A stretch of 64,000 nucleotides of DNA from Juglans regia (GCF_001411555.2 NC_049901.1:37790964-37854963), one strand, 5' to 3'; shown: positions 36,810-47,612, counted from the first letter of the stretch. Numbers and translations: made by a program. Notes: generated by a model not told the origin, from the sequence alone.

Positions 36810-37250
36810 TTAGTTACCTGTGTTCTCATTGGCGGGCGCATCGATGTCACGCAACTGTACCAAGGAGAAAACTCGAGCTGGTGCCATATTCTTTTGTCCG
36901 TCTCTTATAGCTTGAGTAGTAACTATGTTCTTCCCAGGACAGTCTCGAAGATGATGTCCTTCCTTTCCACACTTGAAACATGCTCCGGTTCCCATCAAAC
37001 ATTTCCCTGCATGTCTTTTACTACACTTTCCACACAGGGGAAGCCATCCTGTCTCTCCTTGTTGTGGTCGTTGTGCATTATCCTGAAAAGGCCTCTTATC
37101 CCTATGTGATGCTGGTTGGAGTTGTTGCTACTGCTGTTGCTTCCTTTGATTATTGTAATCGATACCTTCTTGAATGTCTTCTTCAGCAATGGTAGCACGG
37201 GTGACCAGTTCCGTGAAACTCCGAATCCTGAGAGTTACTCTGCTTGTTGA
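36810..37250 (-). pseudogene. gag remnant with zinc knuckle (Del/Tekay-like)
   Basis: The minus-strand frame 36998-36810 holds a classic CCHC zinc knuckle, CFKCGKEGHHLRDC. In shifted frames just upstream there is a PLCGKC...HAGKC block and a Q/N-rich linker, the order seen in gag of Del/Tekay-type Ty3/gypsy elements. This matches the long LTR on its left. Protease, RT and integrase are absent between this gag piece and the polypurine tract (only about 360 bases), so the internal region suffered a large deletion, or this is a non-autonomous derivative. The right side is cut off near 37250. Confidence 0.7.
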
Positions 37251-37381
37251 TTTCACTATCCCCCTCACAACATTAGGTATGATACTTCAGTGTAATAGGT
37301 TTGATTGCACAGTTACATGTGCGTTGTTTATAAATTATGATTGCTAGAAATTTCTAATGAATTATATTTACATGATGGAAC

Positions 37382-37906
37382 TTATTGGTTGTGCATTTTC
37401 TGGTTGAGTTGTGGTGTTGGGAGTCTCTTGGTTGTGTGAGGTGGATAAATGTATGCATAAGGAGATTGTTCGGATTGATGTGGCGGTGTAGGTGGAGTTA
37501 CATGGCTATTTTGAGTTATATGTTGGCTGTATTTGGGTTTGTATGTTGATTGTTTAGGTTGATGTGGTCTTTGCATGGGATGATGCGTGTGGGCTGGTTG
37601 TGTTGGATTTGTCACAATGGTGGGCCATTGGTGATGTACATGTAAAAATTTTGGTTGTTTGGTGTTACTATTTGAGTTGATGTTGGATGTCGGAGTTGTT
37701 TTATGGTTGGTTGTGTCATGAAGTGTGTTGGGCTGGTTGTGTTGGACATGTTGTAAGTTGTATGGATGCTCTAGGTTGACAAGCAGGGTGGTTGGGTCGT
37801 GATGTCGTTGTTTGAACAATCTTGATGTGATTTGAGATGGTTCTCTATTTTTTCTTTTGACACTAAGAGTTGGCACCTTTAATTTTTTTCGTATATTAAC
37901 TAGCAT
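37382..37906 (-). CDS. Low-complexity His/Pro/Gln/Thr-rich frame, unknown
   Basis: An open frame of 174 codons on the minus strand with a basic start (KKLKV, KRKNRE) and a long tail dominated by His, Pro, Gln, Thr and Asn. I do not recognise it. It has no catalytic motif, signal peptide or membrane segment. It lies between a broken gag and a Transposase_32-type ORF, so it is probably an unconstrained or accessory retroelement frame. The opposite strand is GT-rich, which alone can keep a frame open. Confidence 0.25.
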   Translation of the reverse strand: MLVNIRKKLKVPTLSVKRKNREPSQITSRLFKQRHHDPTTLLVNLEHPYNLQHVQHNQPNTLHDTTNHKTTPTSNINSNSNTKQPKFLHVHHQWPTIVTNPTQPAHTHHPMQRPHQPKQSTYKPKYSQHITQNSHVTPPTPPHQSEQSPYAYIYPPHTTKRLPTPQLNQKMHNQ

Positions 37907-38165
37907 TTATAGGCTTAATATCACTTACATTTATAGAAGCGTCTCAACAAAAGACTTTGAACGTTTTTGTCGTTAGTACTAGTTCCCCTTTTTCAGTATA
38001 TTTACTTTCTTAAATTTGACTAATGCTCTTAGCATTTTTGCTATAGTTGATCCATATTGTCTAGTAGTCTACTACTTGTCATTTTAGGTTACGTCTTACC
38101 TTTTATTTTCCTAACAAATTGACATTAATTTCTAATTTGCTTTATTATGCCTACAGACAAACACC

Positions 38166-39491
38166 ATGCGACGTGTACGACGCCGGCCAACTCCTACTCC
38201 CGACCAATCACTATTTCATAATGCCCAGGCTCAGCAACTATACACTGAAAATTTTTCCAAGCACAATCCCATTATTGATCGTGAGGTCAATCTACGTGAG
38301 CTTGAAGAGACTATACTGCTACATATCTTTCGGTCTCGCCAGTGAGTATCATTAACCACTGGTCTCCCCCCTCTGTCTGGGGAGTTGGTCCGGGAGTTTT
38401 ACTCTACATTCATGCCATGGCACCTGATGGTTCCTTTGACGTCACTCTCTGGAATATCCAAATCCGAGTCAGTTCGAGCATGTTAGCTGATTTGCTTAAT
38501 GCCCCTCGTGTTACCGAGGCCCCATATCCGTATGCTAGCACCTCTGGTCCTAGCAACCCTGCTATTTACGCCAAGTTGTGTGGAGATGAATGGGGTTAGG
38601 ATGGTCGGACACCCATTCCTACCAAAAACTTCTCACCTAACTATCTCCTTCTTAGTAGGGTCGTCCTCACTAACCTTTACCCAAACAACCATCATAGTGA
38701 TGTCGGCCTTCACAGAGCCACCTTGCTTTATGCACTGATCAATGACGTTCCCATCGATCTAGGAATTCATCTTTGCAAGGTCATTTTAGAGACTCATCAC
38801 TCCAAAAAAACTCGGTCGGGATTGCCTTTTGCGAGTCTTGTCACTCGCATTGCTTTGTTTCACTCTGTTCCTATTCCAGAGACAGAGCTTAGAACCCCTC
38901 TGAAGACTCCAATTGGTCGTCAGACCATCCAGCTCAGTCGTGCACACATTCGCCGATGGCCTTTTGATGATGAGGATCTTGCACCCAGTTCACACCCATC
39001 CCGTGTAACGCCATCAGGTTCTCAGCCATCTAGCTCAAGACCATCCACCCTTGCACCAGAGCCGAATCAGCCGGATACAAATGGTGCTTGATTGTTTGAG
39101 CCGCATCCAGACTCGTCTTGACCACATCGATAGTCGCATTGATAGTCGTCTTGATCACATCGTTGCTAGTCTTGAGCACATCGATAGTCGGCTCGATAAT
39201 TTGGAAGGCCATCTACATCGCATTGAGGATCATCTAGATACTCGCATTGATAGCGTGGATGGTCGTGTAGATGGCTTACATACTCATCTTGATCTCATGG
39301 ATACTCGTTGTGAGAGTCTGATATATCATTTCGATTTCATGGCTGGTCGATTTGTTGACCTCCAACACACGGTCCTACAACGCTTGAACCAAATGGAGGA
39401 AGCTTTACTAACAGACAATTCTGAGGATGATGATGGGAATGTGATTACTGCTGAAAACGCTGTGCAACCTCCTCCAGATGCAAATCATTGA
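38166..39491 (+). pseudogene. Transposase_32-type plant retroelement ORF, broken
   Basis: The start ATG at 38166 opens a 59-codon frame (MRRVRRRPTPTPDQSLFHN...). Its TGA at 38343-38345 sits where related proteins have Trp; the same frame then gives the LVREFYSTF block. A frameshift near 38411-38418 leads into the next part (DVTLWNIQIRVSSSMLADLL), a TAG at 38597-38599 follows, and the frame continues to 39091 with LYALINDVPIDLGIHLCKVI and a Ser/Pro-rich linker. A further shift near 39060 leads to a coiled-coil tail ending at 39489-39491. This order matches the putative plant transposon protein domain found in plant LTR elements. Its function is unknown; this copy is dead. Confidence 0.7.
39090..39440 (+). 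repeat. 21-bp (heptad) repeat coding a coiled coil
   Basis: The frame reads as about 14 consecutive heptads: LDHIDSR, LDHIVAS, LEHIDSR, LDNLEGH, LHRIEDH, LDTRIDS, VDGRVDG, LHTHLDL, MDTRCES and so on. Leu/Val/Met stands at position a and Ile/Leu/Val at d. At DNA level it is a worn tandem of a CTTGATCACATCGATAGTCG-like unit. It predicts a long oligomerising helix at the C-terminus of the Transposase_32-type protein. Confidence 0.75.
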
Positions 39492-39926
39492 TGTTTTTAT
39501 TTATTTATATATCATAGGATACAGGTGGGATATGTTGTACAGGTCATGAAAGTTGTATTTTTCTTTTTACTATCTTCCATGTAAGTACCCCTTGAAGATC
39601 TTCAAGTTATTCAGAAAGTTAAAATCATTATCACTGTTGATGGTTATATCTCATGTCCTTTTTGCAACAGCTTTTTTATCATGTGAGAGTGAGCTCCTTT
39701 TGCCCTTGACCCTTCTGAAAAATCTAATAATAATGGTAATTGCCAAGTTAACTATGATAGTATCAAGAAAAAACTCATAATATAAAGGAAAAAAAACAAC
39801 ACATGAGGGGAGGGAGATAGTTATCTTAACTATTAAAAAGACATTTTTCTTACTAGGATAATTATGCACATGAACATGGACAACACAAAATTAGAGAGTT
39901 TCGAGTGAATCTCTCGATATAACAAA

Positions 39927-40523
39927 GTCAGAGACTCACGCTCGATATTCGCTCGATCATAGTTCGAGCTTCAACTTGATAAAGCTTGAGCTAGGATCTA
40001 GCGAAGGTCGAGCGAAGGTCGAGCGTGAGTCTCTGGTACTTCTCAAGTCGAATTGAACTTGGTTTATCCAAGTCAGAGACTCACGCTCGATATTCGCTTG
40101 ATCATAGCTCGAGCTTGAACTTGATAACACTCGAGCAATGATCGAGCGAAGGTCGAGCGTGAGTCTCTGGTACTTCTCAAGTCGAATTGAACCAGGATAA
40201 ACCAAGTCAGAGACTCATGCTCGATATTCGCTCGATCATAGCTCGAGCTTGAACTTGATAACCCTCGAGCTATGATCGAGCGAAGGTCGAGCGTGAGTCT
40301 CTGGTACTTCTCAAGTCGAATTGAACCAAGATAAACCAAGTCAGAGACTCACGCTCGACCTTTGGTCGATCATAGCTCGAGCTTCAACTTGATAAAGCTC
40401 GAGCTAGGATCGAGCGAAGGTCGAGTGTGAGTCTCTCGTACTTCTCAAGTTGAATTGAAGCTCGAGCTATGATCGACCGAAGGTCGAGCGTGAGTCTCTG
40501 ACTTGGTTTACCCTGGTTCAATT
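39927..40523. repeat. Tandem array of hairpin-forming units, about 134 bp each
   Basis: Units start at about 39927, 40072, 40206 and 40340 (spacings 145, 134 and 134 bp), each opening with GTCAGAGACTCA. Within a unit the left half CAGAGACTCAYGCTCGA...TCGATCATAGCTCGAG is answered by its reverse complement CTCGAGCTATGATCGA...TCGAGCGTGAGTCTCTG after about 16 bases. Every unit can therefore fold into a stem of about 40 bp. The right end is an inverted half-unit. No protein is encoded; the open frames on the minus strand here are by-products. Confidence 0.9.
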
Positions 40524-40529
40524 TGATGT

Positions 40530-41400
40530 CTTTTGCTTTTCTTTACTTTCACAGGGATTGGCAATTCAATTTCATGTCTTCTGCTTTTCTTTCAAGCCGA
40601 TTGTGATAAACTCATATGTTATAACGTATGTAGCATTCTCAGCCGGATAAATTGTTTATTTCCAAATACACCATACATACAGATAGGGACCATCGTTTAA
40701 GATAAGTTGCAATTTGTCAACTGCCAAATAATCCTCTCCAATTGCCAGACTACTATTTTCCTGGGCATAACTCAATTCAAGCTTCATATCCCGTTAGCAA
40801 ATGCAGTATTCCAGATGGAAGGTACTACTATTTTCTTCACCAACTGATATTCATTTTTAGCACATAACAGAGAAGAAATATAACTCATAATATTTAAAAA
40901 TATTCATAGCCATTTGTCTTCAACGTTGATACATATTTTGATCCTCAAAAGTTCTTCTAACTCCCAACTTTATGAGACTTTTGGAATACATGCATTCAAA
41001 ACTGCCTCCCAACTTTATGAGACTTTGGAAAGTATTCAAAACTGCTTCTAACTCCCAGAATAATATCATCAGTTTCCATAATTCCTGTCAAGCAAAAGCC
41101 AAATTAGACTGTCCTTCTACGTGATGATAAAGACTACTATTATTCTATACACAACCGGTTGTATATCCAAAATGGAAGAAATAGACCCATTATCAAGGTT
41201 CAACCTGGATGGTGCCAAACATGGATGGTTGCAAACATTTCATCAAGTGAATTCTACCCTGTGAATTTTCAAGGACTCAACTTGGATACATAAATGAAAA
41301 CATTTTATAAGAAGAATAATATTATATGAAAACATACACACTTGGATACGTAAAGGAAAAAGAATAAGAAGAATAATATTATGACAATATACCCACGATA
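40530..41400. other. Intergenic stretch between satellite and FRS pseudogene
   Basis: No gene is seen. A short direct repeat of CTCCCAACTTTATGAGACTTT occurs twice (about 40960-41030), and CAATTTCATGTCTTCTGCTTTTC-like words are repeated near 40525-40590. Confidence 0.4.
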
Positions 41401-41406
41401 ATCATA

Positions 41407-44400
41407 TTATTGTCGTGGTTGTGATCCATCAAACCCAAATTGCATCTGTAAAAAATATTAACTCGTATTAATATCCCGTCGACTAATGTCATTAAAATAC
41501 CATTACAGTTTGGATCCACTTACGCTTTCTTGACTTTGAAATACAGTTTCTTGGGGTTGGGTTCCACTAACATCAACAACTGGTATGGTGCCAAACATAG
41601 CGCTTTCTGGGATAGCCTGATCATAAATACTTGTAAAATACGGTGCAATAAATCATAACTCAAATATAATTTCATACTTATTATATTACCTGCACGTGGC
41701 CAACATTGGAGACGTCCATACCAGAAGGGCCAAATAGCCTCCTACAAGTGTCAACGACTGGTGTATCTTCCCCATCTCGCTAATAAAATAGTAACAAATT
41801 TTTCAGATAGCATATATATGACAATGTACATAAACAAAGTAATATTACAAATTTTTACCAATTTGCGTTTTCCCTTTCCTTGTTGTTTCTTCGTCTTCTC
41901 CTTAACCTTCCGCAGCTCTTTCTCCATCCTGGATGCTCTCCTCAGATATGGGGGTCTATCTTTTCCTCGCACAACACGTAGACTGAGTACTTTTGTTGAA
42001 CTACCTATTGTAGTTGTGTCCTTAGCATTTGTGCCATCAACATTTAAACACTTCTCAGTCATCAATGGAGGTCCTTGGTTCGCTTCATACAGCTCAATCA
42101 TTGCATTTAACTTAGTCGTTGCATCCTCAGTATGCTTTTTCAAACTCGCCGCACAAGTAATCATCTTATAATAGATATTCAACAGACTTGAATATCTATT
42201 AGCATCTTCCCGTTGATCCCCTGCGTCATAGCTGCTGTGGATTAACGTGTATATTCTTTTGATGTCCTTCCTCCATCGATCCAAAATGTACCTATCTTGT
42301 ATTGTCTTAATCTCGTTACATTTGAAGACGGCAAAGATGTTCCGGCACACTATCCCCCTCATTTCAAATAAACCACAAGTACACTTGGCGACTGCATCGT
42401 CCTCACTAAAATCCACTGAATGGGTAACTAGCTTAGTGAAATCTTTGGCACGAACTTCATCCTCTACCCGATAGGTTTTCATTGTAGCTTCCGCTTTAAG
42501 TAAAACTGGGTCCAAGTCAATAATGCCAGTAAGTTGTTGTTGGACTTTCCTAAATTTAGCATTTATGTACAAATCTTGATATATCTTTTCAATCGGAGAT
42601 CTAGAGATGCAGGGAATTGTGACATTAAATGACTGGAAGTCCGCAGCATTTTCGTTCTCAATCTTTTTTTTCAAGCCATTATCATACTGATCGACAAACT
42701 CTTTCAAGTTTGTCTTAGCATGAACATAACCATCAAATAAGGCATTCATGCTTTTGCTACGCTGCGTTGTACTCATGCCAGCCAAAAAACATTCTTCAAG
42801 AATGCTGGTACCCAATGCTCACGCTCAGTGTATAAACTCTGCAACGATACATTGTCATGCAAGTTGTACGTGCTAATAAACTAATCCCAACATTTCTCAA
42901 ACTCATCCGGCGTTTGGGTATCATATACACATTTCATCAATGCAATTTTCATTTCAGTTTTGTAAGAACTGTAACAACCAAGCTTTTCAGGGACTTTCTT
43001 CAAGATATGCCACAGGCAAAATCTATGTCGGCTTTTTGGAAAAACTATTGCAATTGCATTTTTCATGGCTCTGTCTTAGTCAATGATAATAGCCTTCGGC
43101 GCTATACTATCCATACACTGCAACCATATTTAGAATAACCAAAAAAATGTCTCAATGTCCTCAGAGGAAATCAAGCCAGCTCCCAACAAAATTGACTGCC
43201 CATGGTGATTTACACCAACAAATAGCGCAAATGGCTTCCCATATCGGTTGGTCAAGTATGTGGTGTCGAAAGTTACGACATCTCCAAAATATTGGTAGGC
43301 TCCTCTACTACGGGGGTCTGCCCAGAATATATTTTTTAACCTCCCTTCATCATCCAAGTCCATTAGTGCAAAGAACCCCGAATTTTTAAACTGCATCCGT
43401 AAAAAGTAGTCTCGAAGTGCTCCAGCACCACCTGCGCCCAATCGTAGATGTCGTACCTTATCGATGTAGTTACGGCAATCCTTTTCCAAAAACGGGAGGT
43501 TCTCAAAACCTCCCGCGCCAACAACGAGAGAGCCGAAACTCTTATTCATCCGGATGCAAGCCAAATCATTAGTATCTAGGACCCTTTTAACAGATTCACT
43601 CACTTCTCTATTACATCGAAAGAAACGAGATTTCTTTGGACTGAGGCCGTGGTTGTGGATATTGTGAACTGTAGTCAGCTGAAACTTTCCATCAGCAACT
43701 TTTAAGGCATTAATTTTTGCCTTACATTCCGTCTTTCCTGTCGGTCGTGGGTTGGCGACATTTATAGTCCTATTCCGGGTCTTCCCTCCAAGGGCACAGG
43801 CAAGTGTGACATATCTAACAGTCTGATCCTCTCCCCTCTCACTCATTTTTGTCATCACCCCAAACTCACATTTCTTACCATATTCCTTATAATAACTCAT
43901 TAAATCTTCTAATGAGTTAAACTTCAACCTCGAGATTGGCTCATCATCACCATCCATTTGCACTTTCTCTGATGTTTCGGCACTACCAGAATCAATTTCT
44001 TATGCATCTGGTCTATCAGAATGAATTTCTTCAACTCCAGAAGATGTAGCTTGCAATTCAGTTTGCCCAACTGAGGGTCTATTATCCTGGGTACCCAGAA
44101 ATCTGCTTGTAACGGAGGTATTATTGACAGACAACTGGCCTTCCATGCCATGTTGAAACGTGTAACTAACATTCTGACAAAAAAGAAAAAAAAAGTACAA
44201 TTAAAGTCTTAAAAAAAAACAACAAAGAATTCAACTTTTCAAAACAACCAACTTATTAAAATTAAACGGAAAACATGACACCACCTGTACACTGCTTGGA
44301 TATTGGTTGACAGGGGGAAATGGGAGAAAACCTGGTGACCACGCAGGCACTGGTCCATAGTAACCGTGCATTGGAATGTTTGGAGAAGTTGATGCTATGT

Positions 44401-44720
44401 CCTGAAATGTTATTGGATAAATTATTAATGTGTTGAGAAAATAAATATCAACTTATCTCGAATCACATGTTATTGATATATTAAATAAAATAACATACCG
44501 CGGATGGGGGTCCATAATAACCGTGCATTGAGATGTTTGGAGAAGTTGATGCTATGTCCTAAAATATGTTTGGAAAAATTATTGATGTGTTGAGAAAATA
44601 AATATCAACTTATCTCAAATCTAATGTTATTGATATATTGGAAATAAAATAACATACCGCGGATGTAGGATTTGAGTTAGATGGTCTTAAAGAAAAATGA
44701 TGTTCTTTTCCTTTTTCCAT
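41407..44720 (-). pseudogene. FAR1-RELATED SEQUENCE (MULE-type) pseudogene, seven exons
   Basis: Exons on the minus strand: 44720-44658 (ATG), 44558-44499, 44401-44285, 44173-41859, 41779-41690, 41616-41524, 41445-41407 (TAA). All introns have GT...AG ends and phase 0. Exon 4 has a FAR1-type DNA-binding domain (EFGVMTKMSER to HNIHNHGLSP), a MULE transposase core (VTFDTTYLTNRYGKPFALF, then FPKSRHRFCLWHILKKVPE) and a SWIM zinc finger (CTCGLFEMRGIVCRN). FRS proteins are transposase-derived transcription factors of the phytochrome A pathway; mobile MULEs encode the same fold. Stops lie at 44002-44000, 43132-43130, 43079-43077 and 42883-42881, with a 1-base frameshift near 42785. The last SWIM ligand, normally His, is Asn. 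No terminal inverted repeats were found, so gene copy or MULE remains open. Confidence 0.85.
44354..44667. repeat. Tandem duplication of about 157 bp containing an exon
   Basis: 44354-44510 and 44511-44667 are nearly identical (both contain CCGTGCATT, GTTTGGAGAAGTTGATGCTA and GAAAATAAATATCAACTTAT). On the minus strand each copy holds an intron start (CCGCG/GTATGTTATTTT) and an exon start (CAG or TAG, then GACATAGCATCAAC). The duplication gave the FRS gene one extra 20-codon, phase-0 exon. Confidence 0.9.
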
Positions 44721-45755
44721 GCTGAGAGGGAGACAAATGCATGTTCTCAATACCAATATTGTATAACACCAACAACATTAAAATCTATGAACTCGTACAA
44801 TAGATCTCATTTAAAAAAAAATTTAAATATTTCAAATAAATGTAACTATGGTTGCCCCACGTGTTCATCACACTCAAAAAATTTAAATATTTCAAACAAA
44901 TGTAACTATCCTGGCTTATATGTTCATTGGATTCCATGCTTGCAGTTTTTTGAGTTAAATGTTTATTACCAGAAATAGAATGACTATACATGCAAATCAC
45001 ACTCAAAATTAATGAACATAAGGAATTAATTAGGAATTTTGATGCTTCTAGTTTTTCTAGTGTTATTGGTTTAGGTAGAAATGGAATTAAGTTATGATAT
45101 CAGAGCCCACACAATTATGATAGCAGAGTACTTATGGTGTTTGTTTTATGTCCGTTGTAATGAAACTTATGTCTTGTTTCATAATCACATATAAATTTCT
45201 TGCCTTTTAGTATAGTGGCTGTGAGTATATTCTAAACAAAGAATCTTGGACTTAAATTCATTTCATATAACTCAATGATGGCGTGCATCTAATACAAAGT
45301 GAAGCAAGTATTTGTGGCATTTAATTTTAAGTTATTAAAATTATAGTTGCCCCATATCAATTCGACTCAGTATTTGTGCCATTAAACATATACTAAACTA
45401 AGCATAGTTGCCCCATATCAATTCCACTCCATAACAAGTTGGTTCTTATGCACCAGAGTTGCACATGAAGATCGACAAGCATGGGCTTGGTCAACAGACT
45501 ATGGGTGGGCACATGGAGATCCATCTTAGCTCAACAATTAGAATCAAAGAGGCTTCTTCTATTTTCTAGAGGTTTTGCTTGCTTAAACTCCTATTTTATT
45601 AAATGATTAATTTATGAAACAGAGAAGTAGGCTTTAAAAAGTAAAATCTGAAAACTAAAGCTTAACTTGTTTACTTGATAAATATCTAATAAATTAGAAG
45701 TAAATACGAAGTTAATGCATGGAGAAATATTATAGCAACAGAAGACCATGATAAA

Positions 45756-45813
45756 CATATATTTGAAAGGAGGACCAAGTTTGTATCTTTCATGAAAATA
45801 AGTACTGCATAAT
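45756..45813. repeat. Direct repeat, first copy
   Basis: Contains GAAAGGAGGACCAAGTTTGT and CTTTCATGAAAATAAGT. A nearly identical copy lies exactly 400 bases downstream at 46156-46213. Confidence 0.8.
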
Positions 45814-46155
45814 ATCCAGAAGAGACCAGATCATTTCTGTTGCCATAATGTTTCTGCAAAACTTATGCCGAGAACAAGTACATGGCACTTCACCTGCTTC
45901 TTTTCCGACCAAAAACATTCATAGATGTAACCCACAAACAACACAGTGATTCAGAAGATTTTCAGATGTTCCAAACTAAAGATATTTGGACTGGTAAGAG
46001 ACCGTAAGAGTGGCCTTCTCAATGATGTGTAGGTCACAAAATCCATACCTAACGAAGACTTCAAAATATATAGCACAACTATATTCGAAGTGGGAAACAA
46101 CCAAATAAGCAAGCAAAACGCATTTTCCAGCAGCACGAACACGAGAGAAAACAAT

Positions 46156-46213
46156 CATATATTTGAAAGGAGGACCAAGTTTGTATCTTTCATGAAAATA
46201 AGTTCTGCATAGT
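46156..46213. repeat. Direct repeat, second copy
   Basis: Second copy of the repeat at 45756-45813, differing by one or two bases. It could be the short LTR of a very small element or a local duplication. Confidence 0.8.
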
Positions 46214-47027
46214 TTTTAACTCAAGAAAACACAGTAGAAAAGAAAAGAGACAACATATTCTTGTCAGTCAGAGCTGAATACAAGCTATAAAAATAGAGTT
46301 GCACTACACCTATTTGATAAAAAACCACAGCGAAGAACTGAAGAATTTGGACCGAGTGGAATTCATTTCATAGCTTGTATTTCCTTCGTACAATATGATC
46401 AACACAGTGCAATATTTATAGACTTCATTTAGTCTATACAATATATTTCATACCTTCTATTTCCTTCATACAATGTGACTGTCAAAGTGCAGAACGATTG
46501 CACTGTTTGCGACTACTCAGATTTGGATAGCCCAACCCAAGTCGACGGCGACTCAAATTTGGAATGTGTGACGAACGACGACGGAACAGTTGGTCCACAG
46601 CGACAGTTCTTGGTTCAGAGAAGGGTCGGAGGTTCAAGTGAAAATTTTTGTTCTTATTTTTGTTTTTTGCTTTCCCTCCTTTTTCTGCCCCAGATTTCAA
46701 TCGCTCGAGTTTTTTTTTTTAAAATTAAATTATCAGCTGACGTGGCAGAGCCACATCAGCCGGTTGCGCGCCGATCCCGCACTGGCAGTTGTATATAGAA
46801 GTATTGGTGTTAAATTATTACTTGTCCTAAAAGTGAAAGTTAAATATTTAACCTAAATGGGGGAAAAGATGGCCTTAGGATTTAAATCAAGATATTTGTT
46901 CTAATATCACATTAAATTATTATTTGTCTCAAAAATTTAAGTTGATAATTGTAACTGGATTCAATTATTTAATTTATACTCTTACAATGAGAATGAGTTG
47001 ATCGAGTATGGCTTGAATCGTCTAGAG

Positions 47028-47612
47028 TATGGGTGTAACTGGTCCGGTCCGATTTTGGATAAAATTTAGGACTGAATCGGTATGCACCGGTTTTGCATTT
47101 TTGAAAACCGATTACGCAACAATTACCCTTCCTAAACTGGCACCTCTGGTTTTATCGATTCCGGTCCGGTTTTAATAGTATTAGTATTAGTATTAGTATT
47201 AGGGCATTAAATTTAATTAATATACTAATATACATTTATTAATGTATATTAGTATTACTAATGTATTATGTATTTATCAAAAGGAATATGTTGAGAATTT
47301 ATTAGGCCATAAAATATTATTAATATATATTTTTTATGTTTAAAGCATATGATCAAATAAATTTTTATGTTTAAAATTAATAACATAAAAATTATCTTAT
47401 ATATAATTATAATTTATATAAAAATTATATATATAATATTAAAAATATTAATTAAAAATATATAATATAGTAAACTAGTCCGGTCCTAAAAAACATAGAA
47501 TCGAAACCAGACTGGTATCGGCCGGATTTGGAACTAAGGGAATGGGTCCCGGACTAGTTCCACCAGTTTGGGTAGGTCCGGACTGGCTTTTCGGTTAATT
47601 TTTACACCCCTA
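47028..47612. mobile_element. hAT-like non-autonomous element with 8-bp duplication
   Basis: The left end is TATGGGTGTAACTGG and the right end, reverse-complemented, is TAGGGGTGTAAAAATT: ten of the first eleven or twelve bases agree. The flanks are GTCTAGAG (47020-47027) and GTCTGGAG (47613-47620), an 8-bp duplication with one change. The interior is AT-rich with GGTCCGG/CCGGTTTT words near both ends. No transposase is encoded. Confidence 0.72.

Larger units (their letters stand above)
44721..47019. other. Intergenic stretch upstream of the FRS pseudogene
   Basis: No gene is recognised. Short direct repeats: TTTAAATATTTCAAAYAAATGTAACTAT near 44820 and 44880; TAGTTGCCCCATATCAATTC near 45346 and 45405; a ~58-bp repeat at 45756 and 46156; a ~50-bp repeat at about 46366 and 46446. 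Around 46732-46762 the strand can fold as GCTGACGTGGC/GCCACATCAGC. Confidence 0.4.

Noticed and set aside
39957..40339. Minus-strand frames of 82 and 88 codons with similar sequences
   Set aside because: They are translations of the hairpin satellite. Their similarity comes from the DNA repeat.
39927..40523. Regular repeat array that might be read as CRISPR-like
   Set aside because: The genome is a plant's, units are contiguous, and there are no unique spacers.
46475..46856. 107- and 88-codon plus-strand frames
   Set aside because: Overlapping frames over low-complexity DNA with no recognisable domain; more likely a worn transposon end.
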